Source: DATAEG01 sp963703085 (GTDB lineage: Bacteria; Actinomycetota; Actinomycetes; Mycobacteriales; Jatrophihabitantaceae). Taken from it: a stretch of 64,000 bases of DNA. A model generated the notes under the pieces. That model was given only the letters and a program-made list of their open reading frames with translations. It was not told the origin of the DNA and did no database searches. Below are positions 41,708 to 50,375 of this stretch, piece by piece. The translations under genes and the position numbers were made by a program. Positions within the stretch are counted from its first letter, which is position 1, and the number at the start of each line of letters is the position of its first letter. The DNA lies in the NCBI GenBank assembly GCA_963703085.1, contig OY969789.1, forward strand, positions 2,914,001 to 2,978,000. Reading direction: 5' to 3'.

Positions 41708-42727
41708 ATGAACGTCGAGGAGCGCAAGCTCGCGGTGCTGCAGGCCATCGTGCAGGACTTCATCTCCACCAGGGAGCCGGTCGGCAGCCGTGCCCTGGTT
41801 GATCGGCACCACCTCGACGTGTCTCCGGCCACGATCCGCAACGACATGGCCGCCCTCGAGGACGAGGGCCTCATCGAGCAGCCGCACACCAGCGCCGGGC
41901 GGATCCCGACCGACGCGGGTTACCGGCGCTTCGTGGACAAGCTGAGCACCCTGAAGCCATTGAGCTCCGCGGAGCGGCGGGCCATCGAGGTCTTCCTCAT
42001 CGATGCGGTCGACCTCGACGACGTGCTGCACCGCGCCGTGCGCGCGCTGGCCCAGCTGACCCGCAACGTCGCGGTGGTCCAGTACCCGTCGCTCTCGCGC
42101 AGCAAGATCCGGCACCTGGAGATCGTCAGCCTTTCCCCGGCGCGGCTGATGCTGGTGGTCATCACCGACACCGGCCGCGTCGAACAGCGTGTCGTGGAAC
42201 TCCCGGCCCCGGTGGGCGACGATGCGATCGGCGAGCTGCGCAACACGCTGAACCAGCATCTCCGCGATCGCCCGCTGGCCGAAGCGCCGGAGATCGTTAC
42301 CGAGTTACCGGCCAGCGTCCCGGCGCACCTGCGTGGGCTGGTCACCACCCTCACCACCGTGCTGCTGGAAACGCTGGTGGAGCGCCATGGCGACCGGGTC
42401 CTGCTCGGTGGCACCGCCAACCTCACCGAGCACGCCGTCGACTTCCCGGCGATCCGTCCGGTGCTGGAGGCGTTGGAGGAGCAGGTCGTGTTGCTCCGGC
42501 TGCTCGATCAGACGGTGGCCTCCGGCGAGGTGCTGGTCCGGATCGGCTACGAGACCGGACACGAAGGACTGCTGTCCACCTCACTGGTGACGACTGGATA
42601 CGGCCCGGCCGGCACCCTGCTCGGCGGCGTCGGGGTGCTCGGTCCCCGCCGGATGGACTACGCCCACACGATGGCCCGAGTAGCGGCGGTGGCGCGCTAT
42701 ATCGGCGATCTGCTCGCCGAGCAGTAG
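41708..42727 (+). CDS. hrcA: Heat-inducible transcription repressor HrcA
   Basis: A 339-residue repressor of chaperone operons that binds the CIRCE element. The N-terminal winged helix has AIVQDFISTREPVGSRAL and the recognition part SPATIRNDMAALEDEGLI, followed by PHTSAGRIPTDAGYRRFVD. A GAF-like middle domain and a C-terminal dimerisation domain (ending RRMDYAHTMARVAAVARYI) are present. Start ATG 41708 lies behind GAAGGAG. I see no CIRCE sequence (TTAGCACTC-N9-GAGTGCTAA) upstream, so autoregulation through CIRCE is not supported here. Usually followed directly by dnaJ; here an AraC-DinB gene intervenes. Confidence 0.95.
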   Translation: MNVEERKLAVLQAIVQDFISTREPVGSRALVDRHHLDVSPATIRNDMAALEDEGLIEQPHTSAGRIPTDAGYRRFVDKLSTLKPLSSAERRAIEVFLIDAVDLDDVLHRAVRALAQLTRNVAVVQYPSLSRSKIRHLEIVSLSPARLMLVVITDTGRVEQRVVELPAPVGDDAIGELRNTLNQHLRDRPLAEAPEIVTELPASVPAHLRGLVTTLTTVLLETLVERHGDRVLLGGTANLTEHAVDFPAIRPVLEALEEQVVLLRLLDQTVASGEVLVRIGYETGHEGLLSTSLVTTGYGPAGTLLGGVGVLGPRRMDYAHTMARVAAVARYIGDLLAEQ

Positions 42728-42778
42728 TCCGCAAGAACGATCAGGCGTCGCGCACCCGGGTCGGCCAGGATCGGACAC

Positions 42779-43726
42779 ATGACGACGGCAGATCAGCTCC
42801 GGTCGATTCTGGAACTCGTCGAGGAAAGCCTCGACGAGCCGGAGACGACCGGCGAGGATCTGGCGGCGCGGGCCTATCTCTCCCGATTTCATTTCGACCG
42901 GCTCGTTGCCGCCGCCCTGGGCGAACCGCCCGGCACCTTCCGTCGTCGGCTGCTGCTGGAACGAGCGGCGCACCGGCTGATGGCGACCGACGATCAGGTC
43001 ATCCTGCTGGCCTGGGATGCCGGGTACGGCTCGCCCGAGGCGTTCGCCCGGGCTTTCCGCCGGGCGTACGGCATCGCACCGTCGGACTACCGGCGCGTCG
43101 CGCACGACTCGCACGACCTTCCGGCGGCCAGCGGCGTGCATTTCCACCCACCGGGCGGTCTGCGACTGCCCGCCGAGCTGAGGAGCAACACTATGGACGT
43201 CCTGATGAAGATGTTCGATCACCACGAGTGGCTGGTCGGCGAGATCATCGACCGGACCGAGCGGGTCGACGCGGCCGTGCTGGACCGTCCCATCGAGCTG
43301 TCCGTCGAGGGCATCGACGCGCAGCCCACGCTGCGCAGTCTGGCCGACCGGCTGGTCGGGCAGCTGGAGATGTGGGTGAGCGCGATCAGCGGAGGCAGCT
43401 CGATGCCCTCCGGCGGTGATACGGACGCCGCCGGCCTGCGCGCCCGGCTCGCGGAGGTGGCACCGCGGTTCCGCGAACTGGTGGCTGAGCCGGTACGCGA
43501 CGGGCGCTCCGACGAGACCTTCGTCGACGCCATCTGCGACCCGCCCCGGACGTTCACCTACGGCGGTGTGCTCGCGCACGTGCTCACCTTCAGCGCGGTG
43601 CGCCGCACGATGGCCGTCGGCGCCCTGGAGACGGCGGGTGTGCCCGATCTCGGCTCCGGGGACCCGATGGAGTTTGTCGGCGGTGTCGGCGCCGACGCCT
43701 CGACCATCCGACGCCGTTCCGGGTGA
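42779..43726 (+). CDS. AraC-type HTH regulator fused to a DinB-like domain
   Basis: A 315-residue two-domain protein. The N-terminal AraC-type double HTH (about 1-105) contains ARAYLSRFHFDRLVAAALGE and ILLAWDAGYGSPEAFARAFRR, with the classic GYGSPEAFARAFRRAYGIAPSDYR. The C-terminal domain (about 140-315) contains KMFDHHEWLVGEIIDR, matching DinB/YfiT-like four-helix proteins. Such fusions are annotated as transcriptional regulators that bind a thiol- or ligand-linked sensor domain. Start ATG 42779. Its position between hrcA and dnaJ interrupts a gene pair that is normally adjacent. Confidence 0.85.
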   Translation: MTTADQLRSILELVEESLDEPETTGEDLAARAYLSRFHFDRLVAAALGEPPGTFRRRLLLERAAHRLMATDDQVILLAWDAGYGSPEAFARAFRRAYGIAPSDYRRVAHDSHDLPAASGVHFHPPGGLRLPAELRSNTMDVLMKMFDHHEWLVGEIIDRTERVDAAVLDRPIELSVEGIDAQPTLRSLADRLVGQLEMWVSAISGGSSMPSGGDTDAAGLRARLAEVAPRFRELVAEPVRDGRSDETFVDAICDPPRTFTYGGVLAHVLTFSAVRRTMAVGALETAGVPDLGSGDPMEFVGGVGADASTIRRRSG

Positions 43727-43891
43727 GCGGGCCGGCCGGAATCGCCGACGGTGCGGCCCAGCACCCACGGACCGCATCTGCCGCACTCGCCCGTGCAGCG
43801 GACTCCGTAGACTGGACACCGAGAGGCCGGCGTGGCATCGGCCCGAGCCGCCGGCCGGCTGACCCGGCCTGATACCGACGAAGGATGTCCG

Positions 43892-45025
43892 TTGCCCGAA
43901 AAGGTTCGCGATTACTACGGCCTGCTCGGCGTGCGCAAGGACGCCACGGGCGAGGAGATCAAGCGCGCGTACCGCAAATTGGCCCGTGAGCTGCACCCGG
44001 ACGTCAACCCCGACGCGGCCGCGCAGGAGCGGTTCAAGGAGATCACCGTCGCCTACGAGGTGCTCTCCGATCCGGAGAAGCGCCAGCTGGTCGATCTGGG
44101 CGGCGATCCGTTCGGTGGCGGCGGCCCGGCTGGCTTCGGCGCGGGCTTCGGCGGCCTCGGCGACGTCTTCGACATGTTCTTCGGCGGCGGGCAGCAACGC
44201 GGCCCGCGCAGCAGGCAGCGCGCCGGCGCCGATGCCTTGCTGCGCCTCGACCTGACCCTCGCCGAGATCGCCAGCGGCGTGCATCGCGAGCTCACCGTCG
44301 ACACTGCCATCACCTGCGACACCTGCGGCGGCGACGGCTGCGCGCCGGGGACGTCGCCGCGCACCTGCGAGACCTGCGGGGGGCTGGGCGAGGTGCAGTC
44401 CGTACAGCGGACCCTCCTCGGGCAGATGATGACGACCCGGGCCTGCCCGGTCTGCTCCGGCACCGGCCAGGTGATCCCGTCGCCATGCCTCACCTGCGGC
44501 GGCGACGGCCGGGTCCGGGCCCGCCGGACGATCGGCGTGGACGTTCCGGCCGGTATCGAGGACGGCATGCGCATCCGGCTTACCGGCCGCGGTGAGGTCG
44601 GTCCCGGTGGCGGGCCGCCCGGGGATCTGTACGTCGAGATCCACGAGCAGCCACACGAGGTTTTCTCCCGCGAGGGCGATGACCTGCACGCGACAGTCCG
44701 GGTGCCGATGACGGCCGCTGCGCTGGGCTCCAGCGTGTCCCTGCCGGGCTTGGACGGCGAGGTGGACGCCGACCTGGTGGAGATCAGGGCCGGCACCCAG
44801 AACGGCAACGTCGTCACGTTGCGCGGCCGCGGGATGCCCCGGCTGCACTCGACGCACCGCGGCGACCTGCACGTGCATCTCTCGGTCAGCACTCCGAGCA
44901 AGCTGGACGCCGAGCAGGAGCGGCTGCTGCGCGAGTTCGCGAAGCTGCGCGACGAGCACGTCGCCGTCGGTTCGCCGCGCGGCGGCTTCCTGGGCAAGGT
45001 GCGCGACGCCTTCAACGGCCGCTGA
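43892..45025 (+). CDS. dnaJ: Chaperone DnaJ (zinc-finger type, DnaJ2-like)
   Basis: A 377-residue Hsp40 co-chaperone. The start is taken as TTG 43892 because GAAGGA lies six bases upstream and the protein then begins directly at the J-domain; an upstream in-frame GTG would add 20 residues. The J-domain carries HPD at 35-37 (ELHPDVNP). A Gly/Phe-rich linker follows (FGGGGPAGFGAGFGG). The zinc domain has four CxxCxGxG repeats, CDTCGGDG, CETCGGLG, CPVCSGTG and CLTCGGDG. The C-terminal substrate-binding domain ends GFLGKVRDAFNGR. Stimulates DnaK. Followed by rsmE after 33 bases. Confidence 0.95.
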   Translation: MPEKVRDYYGLLGVRKDATGEEIKRAYRKLARELHPDVNPDAAAQERFKEITVAYEVLSDPEKRQLVDLGGDPFGGGGPAGFGAGFGGLGDVFDMFFGGGQQRGPRSRQRAGADALLRLDLTLAEIASGVHRELTVDTAITCDTCGGDGCAPGTSPRTCETCGGLGEVQSVQRTLLGQMMTTRACPVCSGTGQVIPSPCLTCGGDGRVRARRTIGVDVPAGIEDGMRIRLTGRGEVGPGGGPPGDLYVEIHEQPHEVFSREGDDLHATVRVPMTAAALGSSVSLPGLDGEVDADLVEIRAGTQNGNVVTLRGRGMPRLHSTHRGDLHVHLSVSTPSKLDAEQERLLREFAKLRDEHVAVGSPRGGFLGKVRDAFNGR

Positions 45026-45058
45026 TCCCGGGCGCCGGCACTAGGCCACACTGCTGCG

Positions 45059-45790
45059 ATGACCCCGCCGCGGTTCTTCCTCGACGCGCTGCCCGGCAGT
45101 GAGCTGGTCGTCCTGGACGGTGCCGAAGGACGGCACGCGGCAACCGTGCGTCGCCTGCAGGTCGGTGAGCCGATCAGCATCGGCGACGGTCGGGGCACGG
45201 TACGCGACGGCGAGGTCGTCGAGGTCGGCCGCGACCGGCTGAGCGCCCGCTGCGGGCCGCCGGTACACCTCCCGGCGCCGCAGCCGCGGCTGGTGGTGGT
45301 GCAGGCGTTGGCCAAGTCCGACCGCGGGGAACGGGCCGTCGAGCTGATGACCGAACTCGGCGTCGACGAGATCGTGCCGTGGAGCGCGGCCCGGTCCATC
45401 GCGCAGTGGCGTGGCGACCGGGCCGGCAAGGCACGGCAGAAGTGGATCAGCACCGCCCGCGAGGCGGCCAAGCAAAGCCGCCGCAGTTGGCTCCCTGCAG
45501 TCCGCGAGCTGCACCACAGCGGCCAGGTCGCCGAACTGACGAGCACCGCAGACACCGCTCTGGTGCTGCACGAAGCAGCGACGACGAGTCTGGCCGACGT
45601 GCCGGTTGCCAGCACCGGCACCGTGCTGCTGGTGGTCGGCCCGGAAGGCGGGATCAGCGACGACGAGCTGGCCTTGTTCGCCGCGGCCGGGGCCACAGCG
45701 GTGCGGATGGGCAGCGAGGTGCTGCGCACGTCGAGCGCGGGCGCCGCGGCCTGCGCTGCCCTGAGTGTGCGGATCGGGCGGTGGGCCTGA
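45059..45790 (+). CDS. rsmE: 16S rRNA (uracil1498-N3)-methyltransferase RsmE
   Basis: A 243-residue SPOUT methyltransferase that modifies U1498 of 16S rRNA using SAM. The N-terminal PUA-like domain begins PPRFFLDALPG and contains HAATVRRLQVGEPI. The trefoil-knot SAM-binding region has VGPEGGISDDEL and RMGSEVLRTSSAGAAACAAL, both typical. Its ATG 45059 lies 33 bases after dnaJ; dnaJ-rsmE linkage is common in actinobacteria. Confidence 0.95.
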   Translation: MTPPRFFLDALPGSELVVLDGAEGRHAATVRRLQVGEPISIGDGRGTVRDGEVVEVGRDRLSARCGPPVHLPAPQPRLVVVQALAKSDRGERAVELMTELGVDEIVPWSAARSIAQWRGDRAGKARQKWISTAREAAKQSRRSWLPAVRELHHSGQVAELTSTADTALVLHEAATTSLADVPVASTGTVLLVVGPEGGISDDELALFAAAGATAVRMGSEVLRTSSAGAAACAALSVRIGRWA

Positions 45791-45913
45791 GCGAGTCTGC
45801 GATCGCCGGTCGGGTCCGCCCGCGACTCACTATGCGGCGGGATCTGGATGATCCGGACACTGGTCGATAGCGTCGCAGCTAAGTGCAATTCGCCGACGAA
45901 CGAGGAGCATGTG

Positions 45914-46252
45914 ATGGCCGATGACTGCTTGTTCTGCAGCATGGTCGAGGGCACCGTCCCCGTCGACTTCGTCTACTCCGACGAGTCCGCGGTGGCGATC
46001 GCGGACCTCAACCCGCAAGCGCCCACCCATCTCCTGGTCATTCCCCGCGCGCACGTTGCCACCATCGGCGAGATCGGCGCGGACCGGGAAGCCGCAGCCG
46101 GCTGGCTGGCCGCAATCCGGGCCGTCGTCGCCCAGGAAGGGCTCACTGACTACCGGACGGTGTGCAACACCGGGGCGGGCGCCGGTCAATCGGTCTTCCA
46201 TCTGCATGCTCATCTGCTGGCCGGGCGGCCGTTCAGCTGGCCGCCGGGATGA
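45914..46252 (+). CDS. HIT-family nucleotide hydrolase/transferase
   Basis: A 112-residue protein from ATG 45914, preceded by GAGGAG. A longer frame from 45848 has no ribosome site. The zinc-type start DDCLFCSMVEG is followed by the histidine triad VFHLHAHLLAG, which holds the catalytic and phosphate-binding His residues. Such HINT-like enzymes cleave adenosine phosphoramidates or act in redox/nucleotide housekeeping. It sits between rsmE and phoH. Confidence 0.92.
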   Translation: MADDCLFCSMVEGTVPVDFVYSDESAVAIADLNPQAPTHLLVIPRAHVATIGEIGADREAAAGWLAAIRAVVAQEGLTDYRTVCNTGAGAGQSVFHLHAHLLAGRPFSWPPG

Positions 46253-46324
46253 CCCGGAGGTATCGCGCTGGGCGCAATCGGCTCGGTACCGGGCGCCTCG
46301 GCCGGTAGACTGGGATGATCGGGG

Positions 46325-46345
46325 TTCCGGTCGTGCAAACCGGAA
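46325..46345 (+). promoter_or_regulatory. Hairpin in the phoH leader
   Basis: TTCCGGT (46325-46331) pairs with ACCGGAA (46339-46345) around a 7-base loop, 38 bases before the phoH start. A GGAAGG ribosome-like site follows at about 46360. No T run is present, so this is not a terminator. Role unknown. Confidence 0.4.
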
Positions 46346-46382
46346 CTAGCCCAGAAACAGGAAGGCGCGGTGCCAGGTCGTC

Positions 46383-47444
46383 TTGGCAGACCAATCCCGC
46401 ACGAACGGCAAGCACGAAGCTGCCCCTGCATCAGCCGCACCCGTCTCCACCACCATCGTGGTGCCCGGCGACCAGGCCATGGTCACCCTCCTCGGTTCCG
46501 GTGATGAGCTGTTGCGCGTCATCGAGAGCGCGGTGGCCAGCGACGTGCACGTTCGCGGCAACGAGATCACCATTACCGGCGCGCCTGCGGACAACGCAGT
46601 GGCGGTCCGGCTGTTCGAGGAACTGCTCGAACTCCTCCGGGCCGGCAGCACGTTGACCCCGGACGCGGTCACCCGATCGCTGGGGATGCTCACCAACCCC
46701 ACCGGCGAGCGTCCGGCCGAGGTGCTCAGCCTGAACATCCTGTCTCGGCGGGGCAAGAACATCCGGCCGAAGACGCTGAACCAGAAGCACTACGTCGACG
46801 CCATCGACAAGCACACCGTCGTGTTCGGCATCGGCCCGGCTGGTACCGGCAAGACGTATCTCGCCGTCGCGAAAGCGGTCCAGGCGCTGCAGGCGAAGCA
46901 GGTCAATCGCATCATCCTGACCCGCCCGGCTGTCGAGGCGGGGGAGCGGCTCGGCTTCCTGCCCGGCACCCTGTACGACAAGATCGACCCGTACCTGCGG
47001 CCGCTGCTCGATGCGCTGCACGACATGCTCGACCCGGAGTCGATCCCGCGGCTCACTCAGGCCGGGACGATCGAGGTGGCGCCGCTGGCCTACATGCGTG
47101 GCCGCACGCTCAACGACGCATTCATCATCCTGGACGAGGCGCAGAACACCACGCCTGAGCAGATGAAGATGTTCCTCACCCGGCTCGGCTTCGGCTCCAA
47201 GGTCGTCGTCACCGGCGACGTCACCCAGGTAGACCTGCCCGGCGGTACCAAGAGCGGCCTGAAGGTCGTCCGGGACATCCTGGACGACATCGACGACGTG
47301 CACTTCGAGGTGCTCACCAGCGCAGACGTGGTGCGGCACCGATTGGTCGGCGAGATCGTCGACGCCTATGCGCGCTGGGACGCCGACGTCGCGGCCGAGC
47401 CGGGCACCCAGCAGCGGCAGTCCGCGCGCGGTCCGCGTCGCTGA
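46383..47444 (+). CDS. phoH: PhoH-family ATPase
   Basis: A 353-residue P-loop NTPase (PhoH/YbeZ) that partners with YbeY in rRNA processing. An N-terminal KH-like region (about 30-90, with VTLLGSGDELLRVIE and SDVHVRGNEITITG) is followed by the ATPase core. Walker A is GPAGTGKTYLA, Walker B is IILDEAQNTT, and SKVVVTGDVTQVDLP is the conserved sensor. The start is uncertain. TTG 46383 matches the expected N-terminus but lacks a close ribosome site. A GTG at 46370 behind a better site is out of frame. ybeY follows 14 bases downstream. Confidence 0.93.
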   Translation: MADQSRTNGKHEAAPASAAPVSTTIVVPGDQAMVTLLGSGDELLRVIESAVASDVHVRGNEITITGAPADNAVAVRLFEELLELLRAGSTLTPDAVTRSLGMLTNPTGERPAEVLSLNILSRRGKNIRPKTLNQKHYVDAIDKHTVVFGIGPAGTGKTYLAVAKAVQALQAKQVNRIILTRPAVEAGERLGFLPGTLYDKIDPYLRPLLDALHDMLDPESIPRLTQAGTIEVAPLAYMRGRTLNDAFIILDEAQNTTPEQMKMFLTRLGFGSKVVVTGDVTQVDLPGGTKSGLKVVRDILDDIDDVHFEVLTSADVVRHRLVGEIVDAYARWDADVAAEPGTQQRQSARGPRR

Positions 47445-47458
47445 TTCCCGATCACAGC

Positions 47459-47986
47459 ATGAGCATCGAGGTCAACAACGAATCCGGCGCTACCGTCGAC
47501 GAGGCTGCGCTGGCCAGACTTGCCCGCTTCGATCTGGACGAGCTGGGTGTTTCACCGCTCGCCGAGCTGTCCGTGTTGCTGGTCGACGCCGAAGCGATGA
47601 GCCAGCTGCACGAGCAGTGGATGGACCAGCCCGGCCCGACCGATGTCATGGCTTTCCCGATGGACGCGCTGCCGGAGAACACCGGTCCGGGCACCCCGCC
47701 CGGCGCTGCGCCCCAGCCGCCGCCGACACTGCTCGGCGACGTCGTGCTGTGCCCATCGGTGGCCGAGCAGCAGGCCGCCGCGGCAGGGCACGCGACGGAG
47801 TCGGAGATCTTCCTGCTGCTGACCCACGGTGTGCTGCACCTTCTCGGGTACGACCATGGGAACGTCGACGAGGAGCGGGAGATGTTCGAGCTTCAGGCGA
47901 AGCTGCTCTCCGCATGGACCGCGCATGCCGGCGGTCCGGTCATCCGCACCCCGATCGCCGGCACCGAGGGCAAGGTCCGCCAGTGA
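47459..47986 (+). CDS. ybeY: Endoribonuclease YbeY (rRNA maturation factor)
   Basis: A 175-residue zinc metallo-RNase acting in 16S rRNA 3' maturation and ribosome quality control. The family start MSIEVNNESG is followed by LSVLLVDAEAMSQLHEQW and the DVMAFPMD block. An Ala/Pro insertion of about 15 residues (TPPGAAPQPPP) follows and lengthens the loop before LLGDVVLCP. The metal motif is HGVLHLLGYDH (HX3HX4GX2H). The C-terminus extends about 20 residues past the usual end. ATG 47459. It lies between phoH and the corC-like gene. Confidence 0.94.
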   Translation: MSIEVNNESGATVDEAALARLARFDLDELGVSPLAELSVLLVDAEAMSQLHEQWMDQPGPTDVMAFPMDALPENTGPGTPPGAAPQPPPTLLGDVVLCPSVAEQQAAAAGHATESEIFLLLTHGVLHLLGYDHGNVDEEREMFELQAKLLSAWTAHAGGPVIRTPIAGTEGKVRQ

Positions 47987-47999
47987 GCGAGTCCTCGGC

Positions 48000-49358
48000 G
48001 TGACCTTCACCAACGTCGTCCTGCTCATCGTGGCGATCGCGCTGGTGCCGCTCGGCGGGTTGCTGGCCGGTATCGACTCGGCGCTGGCGATGGTCTCTCG
48101 GGCGCGGGTTGACGAGCTGGCCCGCGAGCAGCGTCGCGGGGCGGCATCGCTTGCGTTGCTGGTGGCCGACCGGGTGCGTTACACCAATCTGCTGTTGCTG
48201 CTGCGGGTGGTCGCCGAGGTGACCGCCACGGTGCTGGCTGCGATCGTGGCCAGGTCCGCGTTCGGGGACAGCTGGCAGGTACCGGTGCTCACCGTCGTCG
48301 TCATGGTCGTCATCTCCTACGCGCTCATCGGGGTCGGCCCGCGCACGCTCGGCCGGCAGCACGCGTACCGGGTGGCCCTGCTCGGCTCCGGCCTGGTGCG
48401 CGCACTGGGCCGGGTCTTCGGACCGTTGGCGACGCTGTTGATCCACATCGGAAACGCCGTGACCCCCGGTAAGGGCTACCGGGAAGGTCCGTTCTCCTCC
48501 GAAATCGAATTGCGTGAGCTGGTCGACCTGGCCGAGGCACGTGGGGTGGTCGAGCACGGCGAGCGGGACATGATCCAGTCCGTCTTCGGTCTCGGCGACA
48601 CGATCGCCCGGGAAGTGATGGTGCCGCGCACCGATGTGGTGTGGATCGAGAGCACGAAGAGCGTGCCTCAGGCGCTGGCGCTGGCGCTGCGCAGCGGGTT
48701 CTCCCGCATCCCGGTGATCGGCGAGAACGTCGACGACATCGTCGGGATCACGTACTTGAAGGATCTGGCCCGCCGGGCTCAGGACACCGAGCGAGCGCGC
48801 AGCACGAAGGTCGAAGAGGTGATGCGCCCGGCCGCCTTCGTGCCGGAGTCCAAGCCGGTGGACGAACTGTTGCGCGAGATGCAGGCGCATCGCTCGCACC
48901 TGGCGATCGTCATCGACGAGTACGGCGGTACTGCGGGGCTGGTCACCATCGAAGACATCCTGGAGGAAATCGTCGGTGAGATCACCGACGAGTACGACGT
49001 TGAGCAGGCGCCGATCGAGCGGATCGACAACGACACCGCGCGGGTCACGTCGCGGCTTGCCCTGGAGGATCTGAGCGAGCTGTTCGCGGTCGAGCTGCCC
49101 GACGGGGACGAGGTGGAGACGGTGGGCGGTCTGCTCGCCCAAGCGCTGGGGCGGGTGCCGATCGCCGGTGCCAGCGCGACGGTGAACGGGCTGAAGCTCA
49201 CTGCCGAAAGTGTTGGTGGCCGGCGCAATCGGGTCGACACCGTGCTGGTGCAGCGGGTGCGCCGCTCCGACGAGCCCGAGCGGGCCGCTGATCCGGAACC
49301 GGAGTCGGCGCCGACGTCGGCACGCGACGATGCCACGGTGGACGGCAGCAATGCCTGA
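48000..49358 (+). CDS. CorC/HlyC-family CNNM-type membrane protein with CBS domains
   Basis: A 452-residue membrane protein proposed to function in Mg2+/Co2+ efflux. An N-terminal DUF21 (CNNM) transmembrane domain (about 1-190) has helices starting VVLLIVAIALVPLGGLLAG. Next come two CBS domains (about 205-330) with REVMVPRTDVVWI and VIDEYGGTAGLVTIEDILEE. The CorC_HlyC domain ends with the VGGRRNRVDTVLVQRV segment. The C-terminal 30 residues are acidic and Pro-rich. I chose GTG 48000, because the GTG overlapping the ybeY stop at 47983 opens only a six-codon frame. Confidence 0.9.
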   Translation: MTFTNVVLLIVAIALVPLGGLLAGIDSALAMVSRARVDELAREQRRGAASLALLVADRVRYTNLLLLLRVVAEVTATVLAAIVARSAFGDSWQVPVLTVVVMVVISYALIGVGPRTLGRQHAYRVALLGSGLVRALGRVFGPLATLLIHIGNAVTPGKGYREGPFSSEIELRELVDLAEARGVVEHGERDMIQSVFGLGDTIAREVMVPRTDVVWIESTKSVPQALALALRSGFSRIPVIGENVDDIVGITYLKDLARRAQDTERARSTKVEEVMRPAAFVPESKPVDELLREMQAHRSHLAIVIDEYGGTAGLVTIEDILEEIVGEITDEYDVEQAPIERIDNDTARVTSRLALEDLSELFAVELPDGDEVETVGGLLAQALGRVPIAGASATVNGLKLTAESVGGRRNRVDTVLVQRVRRSDEPERAADPEPESAPTSARDDATVDGSNA

Positions 49359-49680
49359 GCTGTCCGCGGAGGACGCCAAGCTGGTGACCCTGGCCCGGGC
49401 AGCGCAGGCCCGAACCGGTGCGGCGCAAGGAGCCGCGGTGCGCGACCAGGACGGCCGTACCTACGCCGCGGCCTGCGTCTCGTTGGCGGCGTTGCGGCTC
49501 ACCGCGGCGCAGGTGGCCGTGGCGATGGCGGTCTCCTCCGGAGCACGTTCGCTGGAGGCCGCGGTGATCCTCGGCGCTCAACCGGTCGACCCGGCCAGCA
49601 TCGACGCACTGCACGAGCTCGGTCCCGGGCTGACCGTGCACGTCGGTACCGCGGACGGGACGATTTCGGCCACCCACTGA
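49351..49680 (+). CDS. Cytidine-deaminase-like fold protein lacking the zinc motifs
   Basis: A 109-residue protein overlapping the upstream gene by 8 bases. A homologue lies between the corC-like gene and era in many actinobacteria and is often labelled cytidine deaminase. The core LVTLARAAQARTGAAQGAAVRDQDGR and TYAAACVSLAALRLTAAQVAVAMAV matches the first half of that fold. The catalytic C/H-A-E and PCxxC motifs are absent, so deaminase activity is not expected. Possibly a structural or regulatory derivative. Start ATG 49351. Confidence 0.7.
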   Translation: MPELSAEDAKLVTLARAAQARTGAAQGAAVRDQDGRTYAAACVSLAALRLTAAQVAVAMAVSSGARSLEAAVILGAQPVDPASIDALHELGPGLTVHVGTADGTISATH

Positions 49681-49700
49681 TCAGCGACCACAATGGGTGC

Positions 49701-50375
49701 ATGTACGTGCCCACGCACTTCGCGATGCCCGACGATGAGATCGCCGCGCTGCTCGCGTCCGTCACCGCCGCAGATCTGATCACTCCGACGCCGGGCGGGA
49801 TGGTCGCGACGTTCCTGCCGTTGATGTACGACGGGGAGGCGAATGTGTTGCTCGGGCACGTGGCCCGCAACAACGTGCACTGGCAGGCCGCGGACGGTAG
49901 TGCCGAGTCGCTGGTGATCGTGCACGGCCCGGACGATTACGTCTCGCCGTCCTGGTACGCCAGCAAACAGGAACACGGCCGGGTCGTGCCGACCTGGAAC
50001 TACACGACGGTGCACGTCTACGGCCGGTTGATCGCGCACGACGACGTGCACTGGCTGCGCGGGTTCGTCACCCGACTGACCGAGCGGCACGAGGCCAACC
50101 GGGCTGCGCCCTGGCAGGTCACTGACGCGCCGGAGAAATACATCGACGGTCAGCTGCGCGCCATCGTCGGGCTGGAGCTGCAGATCAGTCGCGTCGAGGC
50201 CAAGGCGAAGTTGAGCCAGAACCGGTCGCAGTCGGACCAGGTCGGCGTCGTCACGGGGCTGCGAGCCGACGCGACGGCGCGCGGTACCGCTCTTGCTGAC
50301 GAAATGCAGCGCGCCGGCCTGACGGACCGCTCGGTCAGCCCAGCTCGTCCCGATCGGTCAACGACTGCAGGTTGA
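49701..50375 (+). CDS. FMN-binding negative transcriptional regulator family (PaiB-like)
   Basis: A 224-residue split-barrel FMN-binding protein. The N-terminus MYVPTHFAMPDDEI and the blocks ATFLPLMYDGEANVLLGHVARNN, HGPDDYVSPSWYASK and VVPTWNYTTVHVYG are diagnostic of the PaiB family. It may act as a protease-gene repressor as in Bacillus or as a flavoprotein of unknown substrate. Its last 41 bases overlap the end of the convergent cupin gene. It is an insertion relative to the usual gene order before era. Confidence 0.88.
   Translation: MYVPTHFAMPDDEIAALLASVTAADLITPTPGGMVATFLPLMYDGEANVLLGHVARNNVHWQAADGSAESLVIVHGPDDYVSPSWYASKQEHGRVVPTWNYTTVHVYGRLIAHDDVHWLRGFVTRLTERHEANRAAPWQVTDAPEKYIDGQLRAIVGLELQISRVEAKAKLSQNRSQSDQVGVVTGLRADATARGTALADEMQRAGLTDRSVSPARPDRSTTAG

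Noticed and set aside
42581..44959. 792-codon minus-strand frame opposite hrcA end, AraC-DinB and dnaJ
   Set aside because: Shadow of strongly coding plus-strand genes; no recognisable domain.
47983..48005. GTG overlapping the ybeY stop as the start of the corC-like gene
   Set aside because: That frame ends after six codons; the real frame begins at GTG 48000.
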